Assembly: GCA_964036155.1 (NCBI GenBank)
Contig: OZ038422.1
Span: forward strand, 56,691,201 to 56,755,200
From: Diploscapter coronatus
Lineage: Eukaryota; Nematoda; Chromadorea; Rhabditida; Rhabditidae
Length of the DNA: 64,000 nucleotides
Direction of reading: 5' to 3'
How positions within the stretch are numbered: position 1 is the first letter of the stretch; the number at the start of each line of letters is the position of its first letter. A program made the position numbers and the translations under genes. The notes below the pieces were generated by a model. That model saw only the letters and a program-made list of their open reading frames with translations. It had not been told where the DNA came from and did no database searches. Positions 47,574 to 60,769 of the stretch are shown piece after piece.

Positions 47574-50500
47574 ATGAAGCTGGTCGTGTCGATTATGCTT
47601 TGTCTTCACTTACTGCCCCCCTTGCTGGCTCAAGGCCCAATCACTCCACATTTCCAAGCTTGGCTCAATGCGTAAGTCGATGATAGAAATGATAGAATGA
47701 TCAACTGATAATGAGTATTATTGAATCTCGAGAACGGAATGTTCTTAAAAATGCACTATAGATTCTATGAAAACTTAACAATGATTTCTAGCTTGCGGAA
47801 ATTAAAAATTCGAAGTGTCTATTAATTTTAAAATCGAATTTTGAGTTGAATATCTTATAGAAATCATGTTGTAAGAAAGGGCAAAATGTAGAGAAAATGA
47901 AGCAAAGAAGAAAATTGACAGATAAGAAAGCGGATTAGATAGAAAATAAGTGCGTAGACTACCGTATCAATAAAAAATGAAGAACGTAATAGCTCATGAT
48001 GGCACTATCGGGTGAATTATTAAATCATATTTTCTAACAGTCCAAAAGCATATTCCTTCACTGCATAAATCTACAAGTTCTGCATAAAAATTAACGTGAA
48101 AATTAGAGAGAACATGCCTAAAATTCGAAATTATCTATATTGTGCAGAGAGCGTCATTTAACTTTTAATTAGTTGAAAGCTTTCGAAACTGCAGTTAAAG
48201 CTTAATCCAGTGCAGTACACTCCTAGTCTTCATGGATATACATCTCCACCATTTCATTGACACACAGAAATGTTAAATAAGACTAGGCACAATTCGTTGA
48301 TGTCTTATGGATGTGCAAAACAACTGCAGAAGAGTGATTATGAGCAGAAGCCCGTCGTCATCTGCAATTATACGCGTATTAATAGGCGCAATTACAGGGC
48401 ATCAGATGAAAAGTGAAAAAAATAAACGAAAAAGTGCAGTTAGTAATTTAAAAGATGAATGCGAAATACGGTAAAATGCCTGTGTAATTATAAAGGACTC
48501 ATTTGATGTCCATTAATTCCTTCCTTGTCTTCGTGAATCTTCTGCACTTCAATGCTGAATGTGCAAAAACACCCAATAATGAAGTCCATCAGAATAATGG
48601 GTTATTGTGGAGATTAATTTGTGAAAAATTATATGATGTAATTCAAACGTGAAGAAAGGAAAGTCAAGTGAGATGAAGGGTTAAAAATTCAGGCATGGCT
48701 ATGAAAAATACGACTTCGCTCGCGAAGATATCGGACCTTCTGGCTCTTTCGGAGGAAAAATCGATGATTCGGAAATGGTCGGCAGAATTAGAAAAATGGA
48801 TGATAAGAGTCAATTATGTAATTTTAGATTCGTAATACTCCGATAGTTTTCGTGCATGGAAATAGTGATTCTGCTCTGCAAACGAACAACTTCTCTACAG
48901 GATGGCAGATGACTGTCGAGGTAAGTCAACGATAAGTTTTACTTCGATAAAGAATAACATTCGCATGAAAATTTAGTCTCATTGAGCGAAATATTTTTGC
49001 AAGTTACAAACATACTGTTAAAGACATGAATTAGAGGAAAAAACTGGCAAATTTTAGGAACGAGTTTTAGCATATCGCATGCAGTCAACATAACGAATTT
49101 AAATGATTCAAATTACGATTTTGAAGATATTTCAAAAAAAAAAATAAGCAACACGCGCTCTGATTATGAACATTCAAATATGCGAATGAGATATTCCATC
49201 TCAATTTATCAATATTTAATGAGTCTAGCCTGATTTAAAAGTTCTATGTTTTGAGATTTAAATGGTTTAGTCTTCAAGGAAATATCACAAATTTAAAATT
49301 CTAATGATTTCCTAATTTCGAATTCGTTTTAAATTCTACCGATTTTAAATCGTTTAAAAATTTTACAAAAAAACAAAACAAAGTTATTTCAGTACTTTCT
49401 AACGCAAAATTATACTCTGGCAGAAATGTACGGAACCTCGTGGGGTAACACGTCTACTGCTTTAGCGGTGCTTAGGTAAACTTTATATAAATATGCTTAA
49501 ATAAAAGGAAAAAGAATGTTGAAGACTTCACAAACGTTAAAGATTCATCGGAATTTTCTCTTTACAGATATCATGACTGTGAGACAGTTCATCGCTTGAG
49601 GCAGTTCTTCAACGCAGTGTTGCAATATACGAAGGCTACAAGACTGCACATTATTTCCCACAGCATGGGAGTTACCTTAGCACGGAAAATTGTTCAAGGA
49701 GGCCGAATCAAGCAGCCAAATGGAGGTATTTTTAAATAGAAAAGGAGTAAAAGAATTCTAGTAAACTTTTCCAGAATCACTAGTTAAAGCTTCGAAATCG
49801 AAATTAAAAAATGTCCAAAATCCCCTCCATATCAAAAGTGTAAATTAAAAATCGAAAGAAATGGCATAATTTGATTCAGAATTACATTATTCCAGTCAAA
49901 AATGCACTATTTTAATAGCAAAAGCATTTATGAAAAGTTAAGTAGAATTTCACAAACTTTGGGAATCTTTGAAGTAATTCCAAGTTAAGATCGAAGTAGA
50001 AACTTTATGTATTTATGCTAGTAAGTAAAAATCGATTTTGCAGAAAACTAGTTATTCTAATGGTAACATGATTTAAGATACTAAAAATATGGCTAGGCAA
50101 GTATGACATATAAAATGTGGAATTATAGGCATGTGCGAAATTGGCCCTCCTCTGACCGCTCTCGTCGACGTGTTCATCGGTCTGGCAGGAGCCAACGTTG
50201 GTCTGTGTGCTTGTGTGAACGTTGATGAGAACTTCTGGCCCACTTGCAATCATCTCGTGAGTCTCGCAGTTATAGCAGCGCATAATATGATATTGCAACA
50301 ATACACGAGTTCTAAACTATTGGGTTTTCCTGCCATTTTATCGGGTAAATGGAGCTAGGGAGCTTCATCAGACGAAAGTAAACTATAGAGGACAAGTCGC
50401 ACGAGCGGAATAATAGTTATACCATCAGGTTTGCATTGGTGAAAATTTGTGCTAATCAAACAGTGGAGAAAGAAATTTGCTTCGAAAATATACTGGGAGT

Positions 50501-52852
50501 AGGTCGCAAATGGTATCAGATCGATCGTCCTCCCTAAGATTGTGGACAAATCAATCCAAAATTCTGGAAACTTGGAGACATTACCGAATGATAAGATTCC
50601 GTCAAATTAAATTAAAATTGACTCATGAAAATCCACGAAAGTCGAAGAACTAAGTGCACTCAATACGGTATCCACATGTATTGCTCCAAGTTTTTATTTG
50701 CTACTGTATTCAATAATTACCTAGCTTAACTATCTTTTCACAAGATATGCATCAAAATCCAATGTAAATAAGTATTCTCTTGCATCTAAAAATTGATCTT
50801 ACTTCCTACTACTTTTATAGATATCGACGCAATAAGTATGCAAAATGAATATAAATGAATGCGCATCACATTAGAGTAGGAGGCCTCTCTTTCATGGGGA
50901 AAGTAAATGAGATTTTTGTCTGACAGAAGAGTTTCTGGAATAATAAACTACATGAGAGATCATAACACTCAAATACATTGCGCTTATATGAATATGATAA
51001 AGAAGTTCTTTGAATGAGAATAATTTATTGAAAAGTTCTTCTATATGAGGAAGCTCAAAGGTATCAAGTGAACTGAATGAAAGTGAGATAACATAAAAGC
51101 TATATTGAGAATGTTCATGTTATAGTTAGTAATGCGAGTGTGAATAAATAGAAGGATTGAAAAGATGCGAAATGTAGAAAATGAATGGGCAAGCAGAGCA
51201 GAAAGGCAGAAGGATAGAAGAGCAGAGGATTGTGTTTTGCTGCCAGCACCAAAATGACCACTGATTAGGCGAGCAATGCACGATTAGACAGGCGTCTGTC
51301 CATTAGCAGAGCACACCACATTAACACGGCAAACATATGGACAAGTATATCAGTTTGATACAATGCTGCAGTTGCCTTCTTCTATTCAAACAACAGTCTT
51401 TGTTCGAGTCTAGTTTAGATATAATAAATGCGCAAATGCATACTTCATATCGAAAATTTAATGAAATAATCGATTAGGTATGCCTTATTAATCAATGTAT
51501 TTTAATTAGGATGGTTTATGGCCCGGCGACAGCTGTGGAGAAAATAAGGATTGTGCCGAGTTCCCATTAAAGACATCTTGCAATGTGGTCGAATACTCGC
51601 AATATCTTATGGACATCAATTCACCACAAGCTGCAAAGGACGGTGCTCACGTATTCAGCGTTTGGAGCAAAGGTTTATTTTGTTTTTAAACTTTTATTTT
51701 GTTAATGTTGATATTCGTCATCAGTCGCGCGAAACGAATAATTTCAACGCAGTTTCGAAATTTTTATTGGGTTCTCTTAAAATACAATCTTCCTAAAGTT
51801 GCATATATTCCGCACATCTGAATATTACTCATTTTTAGCATTAGGGCGATTCGTTCTTGTTGCCCTACCAATGCCTAGATCTTTCGATATTTTAGCAAGG
51901 TGCAGGTGAAATTGTTTCCTTAGAATAGCAAATGGCTATCATGTGTTGATTTTTACACTGTTCGGGCAGAGAATACCTTCTCGAATTGCGCCGAGTTATT
52001 TTTATCACCCAACCATTAGCGGTTGCAGTTTTAGAGCTGAAAGTAAAATATCAAATCACCAAGAATTCTGATATTCGGAGATAGAACTTTTTTCGGTCGC
52101 AAAAGTGACATTAAAGCTCTTTCAGCGATATTGTAAATTGCGATAACTGCTAAAATTGATACAGTACGAATAAATTATGCTATTCTATTGTTTATTCTTA
52201 TCTCAATCTTAAAAATAAATGAAAAAAAAACTTTCGCGTTGCGTAGATAATTGGGGATCAATTTCAAAACTTTCCTTGTCGCACATTGATACTTTTATCC
52301 CAAAAATCTAACAGGGATTGCTCAACATTGGCTCCACGAATTTCTGGACACCACCTATATCAATCGAAAGTCCATACTAAGGGCAGTTCAATGGTATCGT
52401 TCGTTTCTGATGCATTTCGCCCTGCGTTTACGCGTCGAAGTGCACATCAGCAGAAACGAACGATACCATTGAACTGCCCTTGGTATGGACTTTCGATTGA
52501 TATAGGTGGTGTCCGGAAATTCGTGCATCCAATGCTAAGGCAACCCTTGTAAAGAATATTCAATAATAAATCAACCATGATTACTGTAAATTATTTGCGA
52601 TTAAAATTGTAAATATAGTTTCCATTCAATAATTTTTCTTGTAACTTTTCAGACGATGACCTTCTAAGTCTGCATGTTTGGGGCAGAGAAACGTGTGAAA
52701 TTCCTCAGTCTGATGGAAACAAGATCTACACCGGTTTGAATCATATGGAAACCAAACTAAACACTACAGCTGATCAATATTATATGATCACTTATCGAGC
52801 TATTCCTAATTCTACGAACGACTACACTCGCAATAATCAAGTAACACTTTGA
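47574..52852 (+). CDS. Secreted class-2 triacylglycerol lipase (LIPS type), copy A
   Basis: The protein is about 335 residues. A signal peptide (MKLVVSIMLCLHLLPPLLAQ) is followed by GPITPHFQAWLNA, then PIVFVHGNSDSAL (oxyanion region), and the nucleophile elbow IISHSMG at about residue 155. GLAGANVGLCAC follows. The catalytic Asp is probably in KDDDLLS and the His in LNHMETK. Eight exons begin at 47574, 48694, 48830, 49391, 49568, 50130, 51511 and 52653; the third is joined after ...DDSEM. The elbow has Ser where the family usually has Gly (GHSMG in copy B). The family hydrolyses lipid esters and in worms is often intestinal and secreted; the substrate is unknown. The last intron holds a ~240-bp palindrome. 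It is paralogous and tandem to the gene at 56108. Confidence 0.86.
52311..52549. repeat. Large palindromic element (foldback/MITE), ~100-bp arms
   Basis: The left arm (about 52312-52412, with CACGAATTTCTGGACACC and AGGGCAGTTCAATGGTATCG) is repeated in inverse orientation at about 52446-52548 with only a few mismatches. The ends read CAGGGATTGC and GCAACCCTTG. The loop is about 33 nt. The ORF crossing it is an artefact of the palindrome. It lies in the last intron of lipase A. Confidence 0.75.
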
Positions 52853-55800
52853 ATAATTCGACATTCCCTATCTGCAATATTTCAAGTATGAGATTGTGGA
52901 ATTATTTCAGACACCGTATTTTCTCTTTCATATTTCCCTTTCCCTAGCGAGTTTTGGAAAAAAATCTTCTGAATTTCTAATTTTTTATCAAAGTACATGA
53001 ATTATAAACCTATGATTCAATGTGTTTTCCGATGATTATTTTAATGTTGTAAAAAGGGAAAAACAACGAAGCATCTATTAGAGAAAATACGGTATCTTTA
53101 TACAATTATATGAATACTATTAAAAACAATTCCAACACTGATAAAATTTTAATAGCCCGAAAGTCCAAAACATTAATCAAGTGAAGGTATGCTTAATTGA
53201 AATATTCGTGGAAAACTTACTACATTCGTTATTCTAACATTCAGAGATTCATTTTTATTAGTTTTATTAGCCAGTTTTTCCAAATCTGTGTTGCAATTAT
53301 ATTTATCCTTATTTTAAAATACAATTTCTAATTATTGATTTTTTCTATCACTTCTTTTAAAAATCATATCATATGTAATCAAATGAAAAATTTAGGTTAT
53401 TTCTGTGATTATGATAATAGTCAATGTATCATTGTTATTATGTATGAGCTTTCCAATATAAAAAGGTGATAACTACAATGTAGAAAATTATGCCGTATTT
53501 TTCTATTAAATTAATCTGGTGTTTATAATTATTAGTCTATTGTAATTTATTAATTTATTGGGAAAGAAATTGAATATCGTCATCCCTTGGAGCATAAAAA
53601 AACTACGCAGAAGCATTAAGAAAATATTCAATTTCTTTACATTCAAAAGTTAATGCAACTAATTTCAATGTTTATCTGAATCTAGTCCAACTTATCAGTC
53701 CTAAAATCTCACATATTCGGGTTTTGAGTGACATTTCATATTTGATGTTTCTATACAATTTAAAAAGAATCTAATGTTTCGTATATGCAACGATTATGAA
53801 AACCTGCTGATTCAGTCAAAAATAATGTTTTGAACCTTCCTAATAACGAAAATAAATAGTTTCATTTATATAGCACGTGATCTGTCTATAATAAAAAGAA
53901 GATAGAATTAGCTAGTTTTTCAGGAAGCTAGCCATAAAATGCAGAAATGGGATATAAAATTAGCTTTCATGTTAATGAGCATGAAATTGAATTCTTAATT
54001 TCTTATTACAGTAGGACTTAATAAGTTTAAACTATTGAAAAAAGTTGCAAAATGATCTTTTCTCTTAGAAATTATGTTCTAGACCAAAATAAAACATGAG
54101 ATAGACAAATTGTTGTTCTATAAAGTATAGTCTTCTACTGACCATAATCTATTTGTATTTTAGTTTGTCAAACGTCAGAGAAATGCGATTTAATGAAAAG
54201 TGTGGGAGAACTGCTGCATTTTTGTATTATCCCAAAACTAAAATATAAGCTTTCGGAGTATCAGATCTCGTTATTCAGTGGTTTTTAACCATAGGAAAAT
54301 TGCGAGGGTCGGATCATTAACGCGGGTTCACAAGGAATAAAAGATGGTTCCATTGCTCATATAATTTTTAATTTTTGTCATATATTTAGAAAATTAATAA
54401 ATGAATTGCTCGAAATTGATTCTATTTTTAGTTTACTAAATCCTCATTTTCATTCTTTCTTAAAAATTCAATATTTTCATCTTTAAGTCATTTAGCAATC
54501 GTAAAAAAACAACATTGTTTTATGAAGCTATAATCTTTAGGGTGCATTTATGCTTTTTATATCGCTTAAAGTCAAGCGATTTTATATGTAAACTTTCTAT
54601 ATCGATGTCAAGCGTATAAAAAAATTACACGAAAAATCACTTGATATTAATACGATGCCAAGAAGTGTGAACGCACTCGAATAAACTCATCGAAATGTTG
54701 CTAGCTTGAGGGGTCAGTAAAATCGGAATTATATTAAAATTATTTATATACGTAGAGAGCATAAGTGGTTTCTCAAATTTGATGTTGGAGGGATTTAACG
54801 TATTCAGAAATATTGCAGAATACTTCAATTATTCAAATTAAAAAGAAACCTTCAAATTGGTTCAGTTTAAACCCCATAATTACGCCGATAATTATCCTTC
54901 CTACTGTCTTAGATTATGTGCTAATGAAAATTAGAATTTTTGGTAGATTTTGAAGTAAAAAAAGCAAAAATCGATTATTTCCCCTTCAAAAATCAAGCCA
55001 ATTTCTCAAATATTTCCGCTATGCTGGCGGTGAGTTGTAGAAATGAAAAGAAAATAGTATTCACTCTTGTAAAAACGACGAAATTACAAATGAAATATGT
55101 TAATTTTTTTAATTTCTGCAAAAAATAAAGAAAACTTTGATGCTCTGTTCCGGAGTATTCTAGGGTCGTAGGGATTTGAGATTTTCCGAATATCATCATT
55201 ATGCCAATAGAAATAATATATCTAGCGTGCACCCATCAGATCGGAGTTTTGAGTTTTCTCACAACCTTTAATCCTCAAAACAGAAGATTGTGTAAATTTT
55301 CCGGAATCGGGATAACGAAAACTTTTTGTAGAGCTCAAAATTTACTACGAAACTATCTCTTTCAAATTCCAACACATTTTCAGGCTTTTGCAGGAATTCG
55401 GCTCAAAAAATCCGTTTACGTAAAAATGGTATATTCGAATTTGAGCATTTTCGTCCCTATATATACGAAAATGAATAATTATTTTCAAAAATATTCAGTA
55501 CTAATTTATGACTGGAAAAATTTAGGATAAAATATTTCTTTGGATTAAATTTTATTTTTTAAATGTGTACGTAGTTCTGAATCTACATTGATTTAATGAA
55601 ACCTTAAATCGTATCTGATCGCGCTCACTTTTTAATTTCCATTTTGAATAAATATCGCACTTTTGAACAAACATTTTATCTCTTCAATTATCCCATTTAT
55701 CTGCTTTAGATGGGTTTGTTTGTCGTTATTAAAATACCTCTAAGCATAAGAATTAGTGGTACATTTTGGCGTGAATTCGCTATTAAATGTCATTATATTA

Positions 55801-56024
55801 ATACTTTAAAACTGAAAATTTTCTCAACATTCGATTAACAAAGCCTTAAAGAGGAATAATGAAAATGTGAAAATGGTAAGTGAAGCAAGTAGACCAACAA
55901 ACTTCTTTACTTAATTGTCTAAAATTATATTAAAATGGGTGAAAAATGCTCGCAAGAAAATGAGCAAATGGCTGTCAGAAAGCATCTCTCATCGGCAGTT
56001 TCGCGCACAGCGGAACTGACCGAG
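52853..56024. other. AT-rich region between the two lipase genes
   Basis: About 3.2 kb. The few ORFs (for example 54940-55128 and 55201-55530) have AT-rich, non-coding-like codons and no splice support. I see no transposase or RNA gene. Confidence 0.5.
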
Positions 56025-56032
56025 TATAAAAG
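56025..56032 (+). promoter_or_regulatory. TATA box of lipase B
   Basis: TATAAAAG lies 83 nt before the ATG, so transcription near 56055 would give a leader of about 50 nt with no need for a 5' intron. The sequence between reads TCATCAGTC near the expected start. Confidence 0.6.
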
Positions 56033-56107
56033 GAACAGCTGTCTCGAGCGAGTTCATCAGTCTGAATACTCTCCTTGAGCTCTTCGTCTTTGCAAGTCGC
56101 AGCTCAA

Positions 56108-59100
56108 ATGGTCAGTATCAGTCTAATTGCTCCTTTCATTTCTGCTACCGTAATCCAGCTATCCATTTCAAAAGAATATGGTCCAATAACCGCGCATTTC
56201 GAAGAATGGCTATTACGGTAATTCAAACATCGAAACTGCCTGTAGTAGTACCGTGAAATGTGTAAGGAGTGAGACAGCAAAGAAGGGTTACGCGAAACTT
56301 CAACTTCGTGAAACCAGAGATTTTGGATTTTTCTATGTGACAAAGTCGCTTCAAATACGGTTTCGGCAAAAAGCATCTTAGACTTCGCGAAGGAGAAAGC
56401 TTTTGAACTTTGATTTTGAATAGAGAATTTTTATTTCAAAATTTCGAATTTGAATTTTTTAAATGTTTAACTTCATGTAAGCATGACGCAAAGTACTGCA
56501 CGATCTTTCGGGATGTAAAGAGGAAAATGTGTCAAAATAGAATAAGAAGATGCATAATAATAATATTATTCTTTCATTATTCATGGTCCCCGGAATATTC
56601 AAACCTACCATTAACATTATTTGCAAATTCAGAAAGGGTTATGGAAAATACGACTTTGCCAGACGTGATCTTCTCTATGCTGGTTCATTTGGTGGTCGCA
56701 AATCTGAGCATCAAAAGGTTTCCACAAATCACTCTGATAAATCGTTTCAAGTTTTCTTTAAAATCTAGATAACCCGAAGACCTGTCATTTTCTTCCATGG
56801 GAATGCCGATTCGGCTCTACGTTCCAACAATTTCTCAATTGGATGGAGCAACACAGTTGAAGTTCGTCGAGATTCTTTAGCAAACAAATTGACTTCCCCA
56901 TTCTAGTACTTCTTGAAGAATGGGTACGACTTCGCAGAATTGTATGCTACTTCTTGGGGCAACAACGTTCAAAGTGAAGCTGTCAGTAGGTAACTCTCAT
57001 AATTTAAAACTTGGATAAACTGTTACTAGACGTGTTTCACTATTTTATTGGCATTCATATGACTTGAGATAAAGATGCCAGAATGAATTTAAAAAAATAA
57101 CAAATACCTAATAATAACCCTTCGAAGTCTCCGTCTCCGACTTAAGATTTTACACAACAGGGGTATTTTGTACGTAGATTACAGATCTTTGTGTTCAATT
57201 TTTAAGTAATCTTATGTTCAATGCTTAACCAAGATCAAGATCTCCATTTGTAAAATTCACCAATTCTCTTTATCTTTCTCTACATACTTATCCTAAAGCC
57301 TGTGAGTTTTATAAACGACGATCATGGTGAACTGCTGAACTTTACGAGGGATCAATTTTCCGTCTATGAAGCTTACTTAAGCTGTTTATGTACTTCTCCT
57401 CGAAGAATAAATTAAACTTCTTCGATTTTTCAGGATCTGAAAATTACATTAAATAGAAGCTAGCATCACTTTAGATTAAATGAAATAATTATACTTAATT
57501 TTGCTAGAGACAAACTGGAATTTGTTTGTTTCCATATTTATCTTTCAAATTTTCGAAATAAACAACGTAATCATCATCTTCCATATCCCTAGGGAAAATT
57601 TAACGAATTTCAGAAAAAAAGCTAATGACTGATGAAATGAATATTGAATTCAGACATCATGACTGTGAGACGACACTTCGCCTGAGGAAATTCGTGGAAG
57701 CAGTTCTCGACTACACAAAGGCACCACTCGTTGATATCATCGGCCATTCGATGGGGGTCACTTTGGCACGAAAGATTATCCAGGGAGGAAAAATCAACGA
57801 AAATGCACGCAGTAGAAACTCAAAGAGGGTAGCATATACCTCAATTCAAATTTCAGCATATTGCGATTTGGGCGAGGCTCTGAATAGCCGAGTTCTCGTT
57901 TTTCTAGCCATTTCTGGAGCTAATTATGGACTCTGCTTCTGTTCCAGTCCAGCTTCTATCAAGTACCCTACCTGCAATCACTATGTAACTCAAGAATACG
58001 TGAAGTTGATAATGAAACTCGTTAATTTCTAGACGGGATTCTGGTCAGGGGACGCTACCGTAATAAAGGAGAACAGCGCTGGAAATACGATTTGCACGAT
58101 TCACAACACGGTGAATGGAACGACTCAACGACCAGTTTATTCTGAATATCTGATGAACCTCAACAGAAAGGGAGCACCCAAAGAAGCCGCATTCCTTTTC
58201 AGCGTATGGAGTCTAGGTGTGAATTTCATAATGTTCATCTAGAAATATTATTGTGCTAAACGACTCGTCTCGTCTATCAATAATTTCAGAAATACAGCTA
58301 GTGTCCCTAAGTGGATATGCCAAATCTCATTTTTGGATAAGTTTTTGCATATAAAAGGTGATCTGGATTGTAATTTAAGATTTCTGTGAAAAAAGATCTT
58401 TTTAAATCCTAATTGAAAAATCGCAAAAAAAAAAATCCGTCATCCAACAAAATGAACACATTTTCACAAACGAAATATTGCTTGTGCGTGATTGTGTGCG
58501 GCTATTTTATCCGAGTTTTTGCATAGAACATACTAGATTTATCGTCGATTTTGGGGTGAACTTTTACGACATTTTGGATTTGATGGGTACCTCCTTCCCA
58601 AATTTTTGCTTTCAAACTACCACGCTTCTACCACAAGCGCATTTTTGCAAAGGGACAGAGCTTGGAGACCCTAAATACAGTAGATAGAATATAAGTTTTG
58701 TTTCATGTAACGACTCTTCCGGCTTCTATTCGTAAACTTCAATCTATAGACGCATTTTATAAGCACATTAGGTATTCTAAAGGAGAAAAAGATTTATTGA
58801 TTAAAAGAAGCTGAGAAAGTGGAAAATCTAAATATTGAAAGATGGCAATCGATTTAAAAAAAAAAAAGTCAAAATATTTACCTTCTGAGGCATCGTATAA
58901 CGATATTCGAAGGCGTAATTTTGATTTTTTCACGCCTTTTTTCCGCCTAAAATTTTATCACGTTCTACGAGTGTAGATAAAAATACCTTTGCCTAATCTA
59001 ACTAAATCGAAAAGTTTTGACGTGGTAAAGTGGCAAAGATCTATGAGAAACTGTTTTAACTTTATTTTCAAGTCAGCCAAGACTTCGCGTTTCAAACATA

Positions 59101-59329
59101 TCAAAGTTTCTAGTAAATTCTACAAATTCATCTTTGGTTGAAATCAATGAAAACCTGCACTTTAGACGACGATTTGATTTCGAACGACGACTACGTGTAT
59201 GGGAAACCCACTTCGCATGTGCCCCATTCGGATGGAAGTTTGGTCTACACGACAATCGGACATATGGCCACTAAGGACGAGACTGCATCTGATCAATTCT
59301 GGATTATCTCCAGGCAGAAACTCCCCTAG
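56108..59329 (+). CDS. Secreted class-2 triacylglycerol lipase (LIPS type), copy B
   Basis: The protein is about 333 residues. The start MVSISLIAPFISATVIQLSI is a signal peptide, then YGPITAHFEEWLL, GYGKYDFARRD, PVIFFHGNADSAL, DIIGHSMGVTLARK (nucleophile Ser), SGANYGLCFC, the catalytic Asp in DDDLIS and the His probably in TIGHMAT. It ends WIISRQKLP. Exons begin at 56108, about 56637, 56770, 56907, 57653, about 57858, 58033 and about 59167, and the splice positions match copy A one for one. The elbow is the canonical GHSMG, unlike copy A. The ~950-nt intron before the last exon contains only AT-rich sequence. It is a clear tandem duplicate of copy A, with substantial divergence. Confidence 0.87.
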
Positions 59330-60769
59330 TTCTTGCATTCGAGGTGGTATATTATAATTATTGGTGGCTATTATTTTCTTCAATCGATTGTATGATGTTT
59401 TCTTTGGGAACATTCAACTTTATCGAGATTGTATATTGCTTCTTCTCATATACAGCATTTTATAATATTATATATTCCGGTTTTCTGGTCTTTTGAAACA
59501 AGTCATTTGATAGAAGTTTGACGAAATTCTAAATGTAACATCAGGTAATACTTGTAGCCATGGGTTGTAAAATAATGAAACCTATTCCCTTGGTGTTCCA
59601 TTTGAAAATTTTCGATGCTATGAGCATATCGTTTTGTTTTGGTATACAATACCATATTTTTAGATATGTGGTGCTTACATTTCAATAAGATTTTCACTGT
59701 TAAATTCGCAAAGTCGATTTCTGCACTTTTAAGTTTTTCCATGCAATATTTATATTATTCCACAAATAAATGAGGTTTTCTTCCAGTAACTGTTAAATGT
59801 GAATCCGGAAATTATTTTTAGAAAGTTTCTTTAACTGAATTTTAAATGAAAATCAGTATTTAGAGAATACTATCTAGGAAGTCGATTTTTGCATTTGGAT
59901 TAGTGCACGTATAAATAATAATCTGGAAAATTAAATTAAAAAATGAAGAAACATGGATGATGTTCCCTTCATTTTCTTGTTAAAACGTTGAAATGGAAAT
60001 TAGATATCTTCACGCCACAACAAGGATGGCATTACAGTCAATAATGGCATTGACATAAATGTGAGCAAAGATTTAAAATTAAATGATCAAAATCGAGAAT
60101 GAAAGGAAAAAAAGTAGTTATTTTTGGGCTCGTAGAAAAAGACACCGGCTTTTTTCTTTTCTTCTCTTGCTTTCTCATACTATTTCTTAGAAAGCCCGGT
60201 ATCTTTTTCTATGAGCCTTATTTTTGATGAAAGAGTCGGGGGTTATGAAAAATTCAAATTTCATAAAGGGATTGTGTATAAGAAGATCACAAAATATGAA
60301 CACAATCATATCAGACAAAATCGAAAGAATTGAAATTTCGAAGATAACTTCACGGGGAATCAACCGATTTCTTCGACTTTTTTGAACAACACAGGTATAA
60401 AATGAAAAATTTCATTCAAAATGCAATGCAAAATGTGACAATTTTGTCAATGGAATACAATAAAAAATAAATAATAATAATCGCTGAAAATGGAAAATGG
60501 CATTTTGACAATGAATATGCTGAGGGAAATGCACAAAAAAATAAGCCCTATCCCTAACCTAGTTCCTAAAATACAATCAAATCTTATCTCCATCTAAAGA
60601 AATCATAAAATGCAAAAAAAATCACTGGCTAAAATCATAATTCTGACTAAATGCAAATTGTTTCTAATTCTACAGTACATGAAGTGAGCAGGGTCAATAG
60701 AAAGTACAAAATGTTAAAGTGCAAGTTTAGTGGTGGAATTTCACAAGAAAATGTCTCAACTTCAAAATC
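59330..60769. other. AT-rich intergenic region between lipase B and the Polo-like kinase
   Basis: There is no gene I can support. It contains the short MITE-like copy at 60125-60217. Confidence 0.5.
60125..60217. repeat. MITE-like palindrome, short copy
   Basis: The ends are GGGCTCGTAGAAAAAGACAC and, inverted, GGCTCATAGAAAAAGATACC. The T-rich core matches that of 25885-26043 almost base for base (CTTTTCTTCTCTTGCTTTCT), but this 93-bp copy lacks the extra GACACCGG module in both arms. Confidence 0.75.

Noticed and set aside
52286..52552. 88-residue plus-strand ORF
   Set aside because: It is read through the arms of the palindromic element; any frame open in one arm is open in the complement of the other.
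55201..55530. 109-residue plus-strand ORF between the lipases
   Set aside because: AT-rich codons, Phe/Ile/Lys/Asn bias, no splice signals and no recognisable motif.
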